A DNA stretch of 64,000 nucleotides from Bacteroides zhangwenhongii (GTDB lineage Bacteria; Bacteroidota; Bacteroidia; Bacteroidales; Bacteroidaceae): positions 496,001 to 560,000 of the forward strand of contig NZ_CP059856.1 of assembly GCF_009193325.2 (NCBI RefSeq). The letters run 5' to 3'. Numbering within the stretch: the first letter of the stretch is position 1; each line of letters begins with the position of its first letter. The notes beneath the pieces are model-generated. The model saw only the letters and a list, made by a program, of their open reading frames with translations. It made no database searches and was not told the origin of the DNA. Of the stretch, positions 44,403 to 53,304 are shown one piece after another. The translations under genes were made by a program, and so were the position numbers.

Positions 44403-46883
44403 ATGAAAATGAATCTTATTAGAAAAGCCGGTTTCTTGCTTGTATGTGCAACAATGGTTGCAGCAGGCAATGGTACAGCACAAAATGTACAGCGTACCTC
44501 ACAAGGCATCAAGTGTGCCACACAGGGGATGGATGTCAACGTAGAGTTTTATTCACCCTCCATTGTCAGGGTTTATAAGACGCCCAGTCAGAAATCTTGC
44601 AATAAAGAAAGTCTGGTCATTGTCAAAACGCCCGAGTCGACTCCTGTTTCTTTCGGTGAAAAGGGGAAAAATGTGACATTAAGCAGCCGTCTTATCCAAG
44701 TGGAAGTGAACCCGGAGACTGGTGGTATCCATTTTTTCGATTCGTCCGGCCAACGTCTGTTGACGGACAAGGATTACGGAACACAATTCACTCCTTTCAA
44801 TGATGCAGGTGTTCCGTCTTTCAATGTCCGCCAGGCTTTTTTGCTGGATAAAGACGAAGTAATCTACGGATTGGGACAGCAGCAGACGGGTAAAGTGAAC
44901 CAACGTAACCAGAAACTACTCCTCCGCAATCAAAATATGAGTATCTGTATTCCGTTTATTCATTCCGTCAAAGGATATGCCCTTTATTGGGATAATTACT
45001 CTCCTACTACTTTCCTCGACAATCCGCAAGAGATGTCGTTCGACTCGGAAGTAGGCGATTGCGCTGATTATTATTTCATTTACGGTGGCAATGCAGACGG
45101 TGTAATAGCCGGAGTGCGCGAGCTGACCGGTCAGGCCCCGCTCTATCCGCTCTGGACACTGGGATTCTGGCAATGCCGCGAACGCTATAAAAGTCCGGAC
45201 GAACTCTGCGAAGTAGTAGACAAGTACCGTGAACTGAAAGTACCTCTGGACGGTATCATCCAAGACTGGCAATATTGGGGATGCAACGAAAACTGGAACT
45301 CGATGAAATTCCAAAACCCACGCTATATCAACAAAATGGGTGATCCGGAATACATGAAATTCCTCCCGAACGGAGAAGACAGAAATGCTAATTATGGAAC
45401 GCCACGCATCAAAAGTCCGAAAGAAATGATCGACTATGTACATAAACAGAATGCACATATCATGATTTCAGTATGGGCCTCGTTCGGTCCGTGGACAGAG
45501 ATGTACCAGAAAATGGATAGCCTGAAAGCATTGCTTCACTTCGAGACATGGCCTCCCAAAGCCGGAGTAAAACCTTACGACCCGTTCAATCCGACAGCAC
45601 GCGATATGTATTGGGCAGAAATGAAAAAGAATATCTTCGATCTCGGAATGGATGGCTGGTGGCTCGACTCTACCGAGCCGGATCATCTGGAAATCAAGGA
45701 CAAAGATTTCGATACCCCCACTTATCTGGGTTCATTCCGCAGAGTGCACAACGCTTTTCCTTTGATGTCCAACAAAGGTGTATACGAACATCAACGTGCT
45801 ACCACTTCCGACAAGCGAGTATTCCTGCTCACACGTTCGTCTTTCCTGGGACAACAACGTTATGCATCACATTCATGGAGCGGTGATGTAGTCTCTACCT
45901 GGGAAGTGATGAAAAAACAATTGGCGGCAGGACTGAATTACTCACTATGCGGCATACCATACTGGAATACCGACCTAGGCGGCTTCTTCGCATGGAAATA
46001 TAACAATAATGTACACAATATCGCTTATCATGAATTGCACGTGCGCTGGTATCAGTGGGGAGCATTCCAGCCGATCATGCGTTCACACAATTCCAGTCCG
46101 GTAGCTGTGGAAATATACCAGTTCGGCAAGAAAGGAGACTGGGCGTATGACGCACTCGAAAAATATACTCACCTGCGCTATCGCCTTTTGCCCTATCTCT
46201 ACAGCACTTCATGGGAAGTTACCAACAAAGCGGGCAGCATCATCCGACCACTCATGATGGATTTTCCTAAAGATAAGAAAGTACTTGAGATGGATACAGA
46301 GTATATGTTTGGCCGTAATTTCCTTGTCCGCCCCGTAACTGATTCGCTTTATACATGGCAGGACGACAAACAGAACGGCTACCAGAAGAATATGAATAAG
46401 ATAGGAAAGACAGATGTTTATCTACCCGCAGGTGCCCAATGGATTGATTTCTGGACCGGAAAAAGCCTGAAAGGCGGACAAACCATCCAGCGTGAAGTGC
46501 CTATCGACATCATGCCGGTCTATGTCCGTGCAGGTTCTATCCTACCCTGGGGACCGGCTGTACAATATTCCACCGAAAAGAAATGGGATAATCTGACACT
46601 TCGCGTTTATCCGGGTGCCGACGCTGAATTTACTCTTTACGAAGATGAGTTCGACAACTACAATTACGAAAAGGGAGCATACACTACCATTGCCATGAAA
46701 TGGAATGATAAAGACCGCACCCTGACGATTAACGACCGGCAAGGTAACTACAAAGGAATGCTGAAGAATCGTAAATTCAATATTATCATTGTAGAACCGG
46801 GAAAAGGTTGTGGTGACGGTGATGCTACGACATTCGATCAATCTGTTTCTTATAGGGGAAAGAGAGTAGACTTAAAATTATAA
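44403..46883 (+). CDS. GH31 alpha-glycosidase, secreted (alpha-xylosidase/alpha-glucosidase type)
   Basis: The start at 44403 (MKMNLIRKAG) gives a proper signal peptide ending near NGTAQ. An in-frame ATG at 44340 would add a non-signal hydrophobic stretch. The 826-residue protein has the N-terminal beta-sandwich, the GH31 TIM barrel with the nucleophile Asp422 in GWWLDSTEPD and the acid/base region in ASHSWSGDVVSTWE, and C-terminal beta domains (PVYVRAGSILPWGP, VYPGADAEFTLYEDE). The W-x-D-S-T-E-P form is common in alpha-xylosidases and alpha-glucosidases, and exact specificity is not readable. It follows the membrane AraC regulator by 84 bases on the same strand and is probably its target or cotranscribed. 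Confidence 0.92.
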   Translation: MKMNLIRKAGFLLVCATMVAAGNGTAQNVQRTSQGIKCATQGMDVNVEFYSPSIVRVYKTPSQKSCNKESLVIVKTPESTPVSFGEKGKNVTLSSRLIQVEVNPETGGIHFFDSSGQRLLTDKDYGTQFTPFNDAGVPSFNVRQAFLLDKDEVIYGLGQQQTGKVNQRNQKLLLRNQNMSICIPFIHSVKGYALYWDNYSPTTFLDNPQEMSFDSEVGDCADYYFIYGGNADGVIAGVRELTGQAPLYPLWTLGFWQCRERYKSPDELCEVVDKYRELKVPLDGIIQDWQYWGCNENWNSMKFQNPRYINKMGDPEYMKFLPNGEDRNANYGTPRIKSPKEMIDYVHKQNAHIMISVWASFGPWTEMYQKMDSLKALLHFETWPPKAGVKPYDPFNPTARDMYWAEMKKNIFDLGMDGWWLDSTEPDHLEIKDKDFDTPTYLGSFRRVHNAFPLMSNKGVYEHQRATTSDKRVFLLTRSSFLGQQRYASHSWSGDVVSTWEVMKKQLAAGLNYSLCGIPYWNTDLGGFFAWKYNNNVHNIAYHELHVRWYQWGAFQPIMRSHNSSPVAVEIYQFGKKGDWAYDALEKYTHLRYRLLPYLYSTSWEVTNKAGSIIRPLMMDFPKDKKVLEMDTEYMFGRNFLVRPVTDSLYTWQDDKQNGYQKNMNKIGKTDVYLPAGAQWIDFWTGKSLKGGQTIQREVPIDIMPVYVRAGSILPWGPAVQYSTEKKWDNLTLRVYPGADAEFTLYEDEFDNYNYEKGAYTTIAMKWNDKDRTLTINDRQGNYKGMLKNRKFNIIIVEPGKGCGDGDATTFDQSVSYRGKRVDLKL

Positions 46884-46974
46884 AGTTTCGAGCCGGTTTC
46901 CGGAATTACCCAATACCATAAGTAGACATAGTAAAAAATATTTCTAAAACACTTATCACTCAAATCTACAAGAT

Positions 46975-47536
46975 TGCCCTTCACCCTTCACGATACCCTA
47001 TCCATCGGCGTTAGCGGGTGAAGGGCAGGTCTTCACCTACCTTTCACCCAGCCTTCATCTCTTTTCAGCTTTCACTTGTTTCTACTCTACAAACTCCCTA
47101 AAGTATCAGCAACACGTCTCCGCTTCATTGGCTACAAACTTCCTTACCATTATAGCTAAACTTCCCTTCATCCGTATATAAAGTTCTTTTTCACTAATTA
47201 CAATCTATAAACGGAACCTGCGTTTATAAAAACAAAGCTTGCATTTATAAAAACGAAGGCTTCGTTTTTATAATCAAAGCCTTCGTTTATAGTTTATCTA
47301 TAGTCCAAAGAAAGTTTGCTCCTATAGACAGGAACTTTAGTGCTTATAAAGAAGAAGTTGATCTATAAGATACCGCATCCAGTGGACTAATAGTCAATAT
47401 ACATCAGACCAACAGTCGGCATACATGAACATAGACATTGATGAAAATGGAGATTAGAGACAGGTGAAAGGAAGGTGAAGGCCTGCCCTTCACCCGCTAA
47501 CACCGATGAACAGGGCATTGTGAAGGGTGAAGGGCA
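46975..47536. repeat. 562-bp element with 74-bp imperfect terminal inverted repeats
   Basis: The left arm (46975-47048) and the reverse complement of the right arm (47463-47536) match at 67 of 74 positions. All but one of the differences are transitions. Each arm also contains its own perfect 12-base inverted pair, TGCCCTTCACCC and GGGTGAAGGGCA (46975-46986 with 47016-47027; 47484-47495 with 47525-47536), giving four copies in all. The 414 bases between the arms contain no gene but hold the AT-rich palindrome cluster at 47213-47290. It resembles a MITE or other non-autonomous element. The right arm stops only 14 bases before the stop codon of the ATPase gene. No target-site duplication is obvious. 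Confidence 0.7.
47245..47273. repeat. 29-base palindrome inside the inverted-repeat element
   Basis: TTATAAAAACGAAG and CTTCGTTTTTATAA flank one central G, a perfect odd palindrome. Related words (TTTATAAAAACAAAGCTTGC before it, AATCAAAGCCTTCGTTTATAG after it) make a tight cluster of near-repeats over 47213-47290. Confidence 0.7.
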
Positions 47537-47550
47537 TTTCCTCGAAATGA

Positions 47551-48702
47551 TTATTTTAGTATACCGGCGTAAGGTAATGTCTGTAACCACAACTCCATAA
47601 AACGGTCGTATACACAATATCCCTCTTCTGCCTTAAACACATATTCTTTATTAACCAGAAACTTAAGAGCCGCATTAATACTACTCGAACCCTTCAATCC
47701 ATACTTCTTAATAAATATAGAGCTATTAATAGCTGCTACAAATCGTTCCCGAGCGATAGCACGCAACAAAGTAGACTGGTTCTCGGTCAGCATACCATAT
47801 AAACGCTGGTATTCATCCACCTCAGAACGAACTATATCCGCCAAACATTTCTCAAAGATAGTTTCATTCAAGACGGGCTCCTTTTGTTCATAAAGTCGGT
47901 TCAGCACATACTGTATATACCATGTATGCCCATTAAAACGTTGATAAATCATCTGAAAAAGTTCATCACTCAAATCTTTTCCTCCGGCCTGCATCCAACG
48001 TATGGCAAAAAGAGAATAATGCTCTAAAGGGATGGATGTCAGATTCATCTTTTCCGTACTCCGGTAAAAAGGACGTTTCGCTGAACCGAACATTTCTGCC
48101 ATCAGATGTTGTTTACTTCCTGAAAAAATAAAATGTACATGAGGTAAAAATTGAATGTAAGAGCGCAACAAGCCTTCTGCCCCTTTTTCCGGATATTCAG
48201 TGATCTGCTGAAACTCATCAATAGCGATATAACATTCCTTTCCCGAATGTTCCAGGTAATCAAAAATCTCCTTTAATGTCGCTTGTGCCTGGGAAGGTTG
48301 AAAATCAAGAGTCGCTTGCGACACTCCCGTTAAGACATCGGGGGAAAATACTAAACGACAACTTTTAAAAAAGCCACTGATTGCCGCCAACGTCTTCTGC
48401 GATAAATTATCTAATTTACCAATCACAGTCTGCCCGAACTGAATGATAAAGTCATCCAGACATGTCGTAGAAAAAATATCCATGTAAAAACAGACTGCCT
48501 CCGGATAATCCCGTCGTATCTGATGAAAAACGTTCTGTATTAATCCGGTCTTACCCATACGGCGAGGACTCATTAAGGTCACATTCCTTCCATTCCGTAA
48601 AGCGGAAATCAAATGTTCCGTCTCTTCTATCCGATCACAGAAATACTTAGGACCAGCATAGGCATAAATCAAAAAAGGATTATTTACGTCATTCATATTC
48701 AA
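47551..48702 (-). CDS. P-loop ATPase of the archaeal-type (AAA_14/ATPase_2) family
   Basis: A 383-residue cytoplasmic ATPase with Walker A MSPRRMGKTGLIQ (about 44-56), Walker B CYIAIDEFQQI (about 155-165), a sensor-like HFIFSGSKQHL, and a C-terminal winged-helix-like region (about 290-383, STLLRAIARE, KYGLKGSSSINAALKFL, YCVYDRFMELWLQ). These stand-alone STAND-like ATPases are common and mobile in Bacteroides, and their function is unknown. It is unrelated in sequence to the DUF1703 ATPase at 40009. It is bounded by the inverted-repeat element on one side and a long hairpin on the other, with no link to the glycan genes. Confidence 0.85.
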   Translation of the reverse strand: MNMNDVNNPFLIYAYAGPKYFCDRIEETEHLISALRNGRNVTLMSPRRMGKTGLIQNVFHQIRRDYPEAVCFYMDIFSTTCLDDFIIQFGQTVIGKLDNLSQKTLAAISGFFKSCRLVFSPDVLTGVSQATLDFQPSQAQATLKEIFDYLEHSGKECYIAIDEFQQITEYPEKGAEGLLRSYIQFLPHVHFIFSGSKQHLMAEMFGSAKRPFYRSTEKMNLTSIPLEHYSLFAIRWMQAGGKDLSDELFQMIYQRFNGHTWYIQYVLNRLYEQKEPVLNETIFEKCLADIVRSEVDEYQRLYGMLTENQSTLLRAIARERFVAAINSSIFIKKYGLKGSSSINAALKFLVNKEYVFKAEEGYCVYDRFMELWLQTLPYAGILK

Positions 48703-48707
48703 GCAAT

Positions 48708-48764
48708 TATTTATAGCGTAATTGTTGTAGCACTTTTTGTGCTACACAAATTACGCTATAAATA
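48708..48764. repeat. Long hairpin upstream of the ATPase gene
   Basis: From 48708 to 48733 the sequence pairs with 48739 to 48764 around a TTTTT loop. The inner stem TGTAGCAC/GTGCTACA is perfect, two bases are mismatched, and the outer stem TATTTATAGCGTAATT pairs fully. It begins six bases before the ATPase start codon and may be a terminator of the GH97 operon, a 5' leader structure of the ATPase, or an insertion footprint. Confidence 0.6.
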
Positions 48765-48819
48765 TTGATTCTACCAAACTTTTGCCGGAGAATCATTTCC
48801 CTTATGATCCCGTAACGAT

Positions 48820-50769
48820 TCAATTCACCAATACAACACCTCCCTGTGGAAGGATTTCCAGCTGCACTTTACCATTCTCTTTTACTTTCAACGGTACAAG
48901 TTGAGGTTCTCCTTTTTTATCGTCCTTATACAGAGAGACGGTTTTTCCGGCAAACATATCTAAATCCAGTTTCAACTTTACGATTTCTTTTCCGGCATTC
49001 ACAGCCGCCAGATACCAGGTGTCACCGTGGCGACGCGCCAAGACTACATATTTTCCCGGATACCCGTCAATGAAACGTGTCTCATCCCATGTGGTAGGAA
49101 CCGCTTTCATATAGTCCATACAAACAGGAGAAACATCTTTCAAGTTGTTAGGGGCAAGCGCAAAGTTCTGTACCGGATTCTGGAACAGTACCGTAGTGGC
49201 TAATTGAAATATATCAGTAGTACGGCGGATAGTTCCTCCGTCATTGTTGCGGTTCAGCCGTTTGTTCAGAAAACAACCGCCGAATTCCATGCAACCTACC
49301 GTATTGCGGATAAACGGATGCAGGCAAGTATTGAAAGCTTCCTCATCACAGAAGTGTTGGTTGAAAACCATATTCTCGGATGCGAGCACAGCCTCGCTGC
49401 CTACATAGTTGGGGTACATACGTTCCCATCCGCGAGGGATGGTACAGCCGTGGAAGATTACCATCAGACCGTGATCGTCAGCATCGCTCAAGATATCTTC
49501 ATAAAGACGCATCGTCTCCTGTTTATCTCCACCAAAGAAATCTACTTTGATTCCTTTCACTCCAAGACTCTGCAACCATTTCATTTCACGTTTGCGGATA
49601 ATGGTATTGTCCATGCGATTCACCGGTCCCTGCTCAATATCATTCCAATAGCCGGAAGAGCTATACCACAAGAAGAGTTCCACTCCTTTGCTCCGTGCAT
49701 ATTCCACTAGAGATTTCATGCGGTCACGACCGATTCTTGTATCCCACCAATTGTCAATCAATACATATTCATAACCCATTGCGGAAGCAAAATCTATATA
49801 GCGGACCTGATCGTTGTAGTTGATACTGTCATCCTGCCAGAGAATCCAGCTCCATGTGCCGCGTCCGAAACGATAATCATGCTTCGTTTCATAAAGAGGA
49901 TGTACCACATCCCAAGTGACAGTCGTTTCCACAATCGGTTTCAAGGTCTCGCCAACAGTTATGGTACGCCAAGGAGTGGCACCGGGAAGGGCAAACGCCG
50001 GAGCAGAAGTTCCGTTACCGTTATTTTCTTCCGCCATCGGAAAAGCTATTGTATATAGACTACCTTCAGTCACGTCACTCAAATGTGAACCGCAATAACG
50101 GCTGTCTACTCCCGTCTCACTGATTAATGCCCAACCATCAGTTCCGATACGGAACAAGCAAGGGAATGTGTAGCCATGTCCGTATTGCGAACGCTCACTC
50201 ATAGGCGCATCCGCTTTATATTCTTCCTCGTAACTGGGTTTTGTTCGTTTCCAACCTATCATGGCATCGCTTTGCGGACATAAGAAGGTAGTAGTCTGCT
50301 GTGGAAAACGGAAACCGGTTTCTTCGGCAGTCACCGTCACACTTCCTTTTCCATTCTGGCGAGGCAAACTATATCGAAACGCTACGTCATTGTTGCCAAT
50401 ACGGAAGGTTACATTCATTTTCTGTCCTTTGGGATTCTCAAAATTACAAATCAGCTCGTTCGCCTGATAGTGTATTTGTGATGTCTTGATACGGTTCTGA
50501 TTATAAACGGTATCAATCGGAGTGACGGAATGTCCTGTCAGTTTCATCCCCTTTGTAAAGTCACCAATATTGGTGGTCATTCCCAAAGGAGATTTCTCCA
50601 GCATTGTCTTTCCATTATAAACAATAGAATAAGCAGGCTTCGCCTCCGAAGAAGCAAATACCGCTAATTGTAATTTCCCATCCGGTCCGTCCATCACTAT
50701 ATCTTGCGCCACCAGAGAGGTCAGGCAGAAACTTGCCAATACTGTTCCTATCAGTTTCTTCATAATCAT
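48820..50769 (-). CDS. GH97 alpha-glycosidase, retaining (alpha-galactosidase-like)
   Basis: A 649-residue secreted enzyme (signal peptide ending SLVAQ) of the GH97 family, which is centred in Bacteroidota. It has the N-terminal beta-supersandwich (about 23-280), the TIM barrel with RGTWSWILWQDDS, YEYVLIDNWWD and FLWYSSSGYWNDI, and a C-terminal beta domain. GVKGIKVDFFGGD places Asp410 where retaining GH97 members have their catalytic nucleophile. Inverting members such as SusB use glutamates instead. Retaining GH97 enzymes characterised so far are alpha-galactosidases. The enzyme is the last gene of a four-gene operon (GH35, GH43, GH51, GH97). The first ATG or the third codon could be the start. 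Confidence 0.9.
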   Translation of the reverse strand: MIMKKLIGTVLASFCLTSLVAQDIVMDGPDGKLQLAVFASSEAKPAYSIVYNGKTMLEKSPLGMTTNIGDFTKGMKLTGHSVTPIDTVYNQNRIKTSQIHYQANELICNFENPKGQKMNVTFRIGNNDVAFRYSLPRQNGKGSVTVTAEETGFRFPQQTTTFLCPQSDAMIGWKRTKPSYEEEYKADAPMSERSQYGHGYTFPCLFRIGTDGWALISETGVDSRYCGSHLSDVTEGSLYTIAFPMAEENNGNGTSAPAFALPGATPWRTITVGETLKPIVETTVTWDVVHPLYETKHDYRFGRGTWSWILWQDDSINYNDQVRYIDFASAMGYEYVLIDNWWDTRIGRDRMKSLVEYARSKGVELFLWYSSSGYWNDIEQGPVNRMDNTIIRKREMKWLQSLGVKGIKVDFFGGDKQETMRLYEDILSDADDHGLMVIFHGCTIPRGWERMYPNYVGSEAVLASENMVFNQHFCDEEAFNTCLHPFIRNTVGCMEFGGCFLNKRLNRNNDGGTIRRTTDIFQLATTVLFQNPVQNFALAPNNLKDVSPVCMDYMKAVPTTWDETRFIDGYPGKYVVLARRHGDTWYLAAVNAGKEIVKLKLDLDMFAGKTVSLYKDDKKGEPQLVPLKVKENGKVQLEILPQGGVVLVN

Positions 50770-50805
50770 TACTATGGTATTAGGGATATGTCAGTTTACT
50801 TTCCA

Positions 50806-53265
50806 CTAATTCGCCTTCTGTATCCGGATCACCGTAAAAGAATAGGCGGGCAGATTACAATCAAACTTCTCTGCAATTTGTATTCTGTCTTCAACAGGTA
50901 ACGGAGTATCCGTCGGCTTACCGGTCAATACGGTTCTCTTCGCAGAAGGTTGTACCGCACCGATTCCGGAGAGATCCACATTCGTATTTACCTCCGCCGG
51001 AAGCAGATTCACCAGTTTCACAATCACGTCCCCGCTTGCCGAATCACGAACAATGGAAGAAGCAAAACGCTTCCTCACCTTATCGTCTTTATTGTCTAAA
51101 ACAATTTTAGACGGCAAATATTCGCTCCCGGCATTCTGCCCGTAAAGCTTCTGAACATAATAACCGGTAGTAGGCTTCACTTCCCGATTATTGAAGTAAA
51201 TCAAATCCGGATTCCATTGGGTATGTCTTTCTTTGGCGAGAAGAGGAGCATAGGAAGTCATGTGTACTACATCCCCATTCCGTTCCAAAGAGGCCAGATA
51301 AAGAGCTTCCGTCAAAGCTGTTTCAATATTTGCTTTCCGTCCCGGTATGTGAGTGGCATATTCTCCGAGATATACTTTTGTTTTCTTGCTGCGGTCATAC
51401 TTGTCGTAAAAGTCTTGATTATGCAGGAACCATCCCGGAGACTGATAATAATGTTCGTCCACCATCGGAACACCTAGTTTGTCCGCCAGCTTCCATCCTT
51501 CCACATAATCCGTGCCCTCATTGAACGGTCCTACCGTACCTACAACTATCATTTCCGGATATTTTTCTTTGATGGCATTGAATATCATCGTGAAGCGTTC
51601 TTTGAAGATATCGGTGATAAGGTCCTCGTTGCCGATGCCGATATATTTCAGATTGAAAGGTTTCGGATGGCCTGCTTCAGCGCGCACCTTTCCCCACTTT
51701 GTCTTCTTCGCATCACCGTTTGCCCATTCTATCAGATCAAGAATATCCTGAATGTAAGCTCCCATTTCGCTCATCGGAATGCCGCCTTGCTGCCCTCCTC
51801 CCAAGTTGCCGTGACAGGCAGAATTCTGGCAAGGGACACCGGCAGCCAATACCGGAAGCGGTTCCGCACCAATATCTTCGCAGAACTGAAAATACTCAAA
51901 GTATCCCAATCCCATACTCTGGTGATATCCCCAAAGGTTACGTTGCGCCTTTCTTGCTTCCAACGGGCCTACCGTATTTTTCCACTGATAAATATTCTTC
52001 AAACCATCGCCATGAGCCACACAACCACCCGGGAAACGGATGAAACGGGGATGAATATCCGCTATCGTCTGAGCCAAATCCTTGCGGAGACCGTTCTTAC
52101 GTCCTTTGAAGGTATCTTGTGGAAACAGGGAAACCATATCCAGATTCAGTTCTCCTGCCAATTGAGGGATAATCTCAAGGTGCGTATCCGCAGTCACTTT
52201 TGCAGTAATCACCGTTTTATATGTTTTCCATTGACGGGAAGACACAGACAGAGAAGCTTCTCCACATACCTTCCCTTCTCCATCTACCAAACGAATCTTC
52301 AATTTATTGGATTTACCTTGCGGCACACGGGCGAACATGGAAAAATCATACTTTTCACCAATATTCAACGCGATACCGTCAAATCCGGCATTGACTAAAG
52401 CCGCGCCCGGTTGCTCCACATCCAACACAGCATAATGCGGATTATTGGGATGGATAGGATCTTCTGTATCAATAGTAAAGCCCGCTTTTTCTCCTTTCAG
52501 CGCCCACGAGTGAGTATTGTTCCAGTTCTTATCCCCTTCCCTGTCTGAAGGATCATATTCAAAATCACGATTCTGAATCAGTTCCGCATAAAGACCGCCA
52601 TCTGCCGAATAGTTAATATCCTCAAAGAAAGCCCCCAACAATAGTTCACTGATCTCTTTTGCACGTTCCGGTTGCACAGTGACCGTTGCCTGCACGGGTT
52701 TCAAGCCGGCAAAACGTTCACCATCCTGCACCGGACGTTCTCCATATAATGAATTCCGATATTGATTCCAGTCATAGTGCTTGCTCAGCCCCTCTACCAA
52801 CTCCCAAGTTACCCGGTTGATACTTCCTTTCTGCTCTTCTCCCGCAACCATCGCTTTTACTCTCATTCCTTCAAAATCCGGAGTGGTACGGGGATATTTC
52901 TGGCTGGTCCAGTAAATCAAGTCTTTAGAGGTAGCTTGCCCATATCCGTCACGGTCATTCAGTTTCCATGTACAAATCCATTCGCCTTCGGACGATTGTT
53001 TCAAACAAGGGTCAAGCATTTTCTTCTGCGATCCCCAACGGCTATAATCACAACGAAGATAGCCGTAATTACGACCGACCTCAAACCAATTCTCTTGATC
53101 CATACTCCACGCAAAACGTAGTCCGCTACGTCCGTCATCACCGGAAGTGGCAAAGGAAAAGAGATAAACAGAATCGGGGGTACTCGCCACTTCTCTGATT
53201 GCAGCCAAAGTGACTTGCTGAAACGTCACAAACAGAACAGCTAAAAACAGGAATAATTTTCTCAT
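50806..53265 (-). CDS. GH51 alpha-L-arabinofuranosidase with N-terminal partial GH43-like propeller
   Basis: An 819-residue secreted enzyme (signal peptide about 1-22). Residues about 30-165 resemble the first two blades of the GH43 protein encoded by the adjacent gene: SVYLFSFATSG, LRFAWSMDQENW, MLDPCLKQSSEGEW and TSKDLIYWTSQKYP line up with that protein's opening. The half-propeller cannot be a full GH43 domain. Residues about 195-385 form a jelly-roll CBM-like domain. The GH51 TIM barrel follows with FIRFPGGCVAHGD, the acid/base Glu547 in IGIGNEDL and the nucleophile Glu604 in VDEHYYQSPGW, and then the C-terminal beta domain. It releases terminal arabinofuranose from side chains. The gap to GH97 is 36 bases and to GH43 is 39 bases. 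Confidence 0.92.
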   Translation of the reverse strand: MRKLFLFLAVLFVTFQQVTLAAIREVASTPDSVYLFSFATSGDDGRSGLRFAWSMDQENWFEVGRNYGYLRCDYSRWGSQKKMLDPCLKQSSEGEWICTWKLNDRDGYGQATSKDLIYWTSQKYPRTTPDFEGMRVKAMVAGEEQKGSINRVTWELVEGLSKHYDWNQYRNSLYGERPVQDGERFAGLKPVQATVTVQPERAKEISELLLGAFFEDINYSADGGLYAELIQNRDFEYDPSDREGDKNWNNTHSWALKGEKAGFTIDTEDPIHPNNPHYAVLDVEQPGAALVNAGFDGIALNIGEKYDFSMFARVPQGKSNKLKIRLVDGEGKVCGEASLSVSSRQWKTYKTVITAKVTADTHLEIIPQLAGELNLDMVSLFPQDTFKGRKNGLRKDLAQTIADIHPRFIRFPGGCVAHGDGLKNIYQWKNTVGPLEARKAQRNLWGYHQSMGLGYFEYFQFCEDIGAEPLPVLAAGVPCQNSACHGNLGGGQQGGIPMSEMGAYIQDILDLIEWANGDAKKTKWGKVRAEAGHPKPFNLKYIGIGNEDLITDIFKERFTMIFNAIKEKYPEMIVVGTVGPFNEGTDYVEGWKLADKLGVPMVDEHYYQSPGWFLHNQDFYDKYDRSKKTKVYLGEYATHIPGRKANIETALTEALYLASLERNGDVVHMTSYAPLLAKERHTQWNPDLIYFNNREVKPTTGYYVQKLYGQNAGSEYLPSKIVLDNKDDKVRKRFASSIVRDSASGDVIVKLVNLLPAEVNTNVDLSGIGAVQPSAKRTVLTGKPTDTPLPVEDRIQIAEKFDCNLPAYSFTVIRIQKAN

Positions 53266-53304
53266 GGTATATACATTTCATTAAGATTATCAACCTACCG
53301 AAGC

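Larger units (their letters stand above)
46884..47550. other. Gene-free region dominated by an inverted-repeat element
   Basis: No reading frame is supported in these 667 bases. Most of it (46975-47536) is a structured element with long inverted arms and internal palindromes, described separately. Confidence 0.6.

Noticed and set aside
46975..47536. CRISPR array from the repeated GGGTGAAGGGCA words
   Set aside because: There are only four copies, in opposite orientations, with no regular spacers and no cas genes.
51667..52398. Open frame of 243 codons on the plus strand opposite the GH51 gene
   Set aside because: It is a shadow of the GH51 gene, and the translated residues have no domain pattern.
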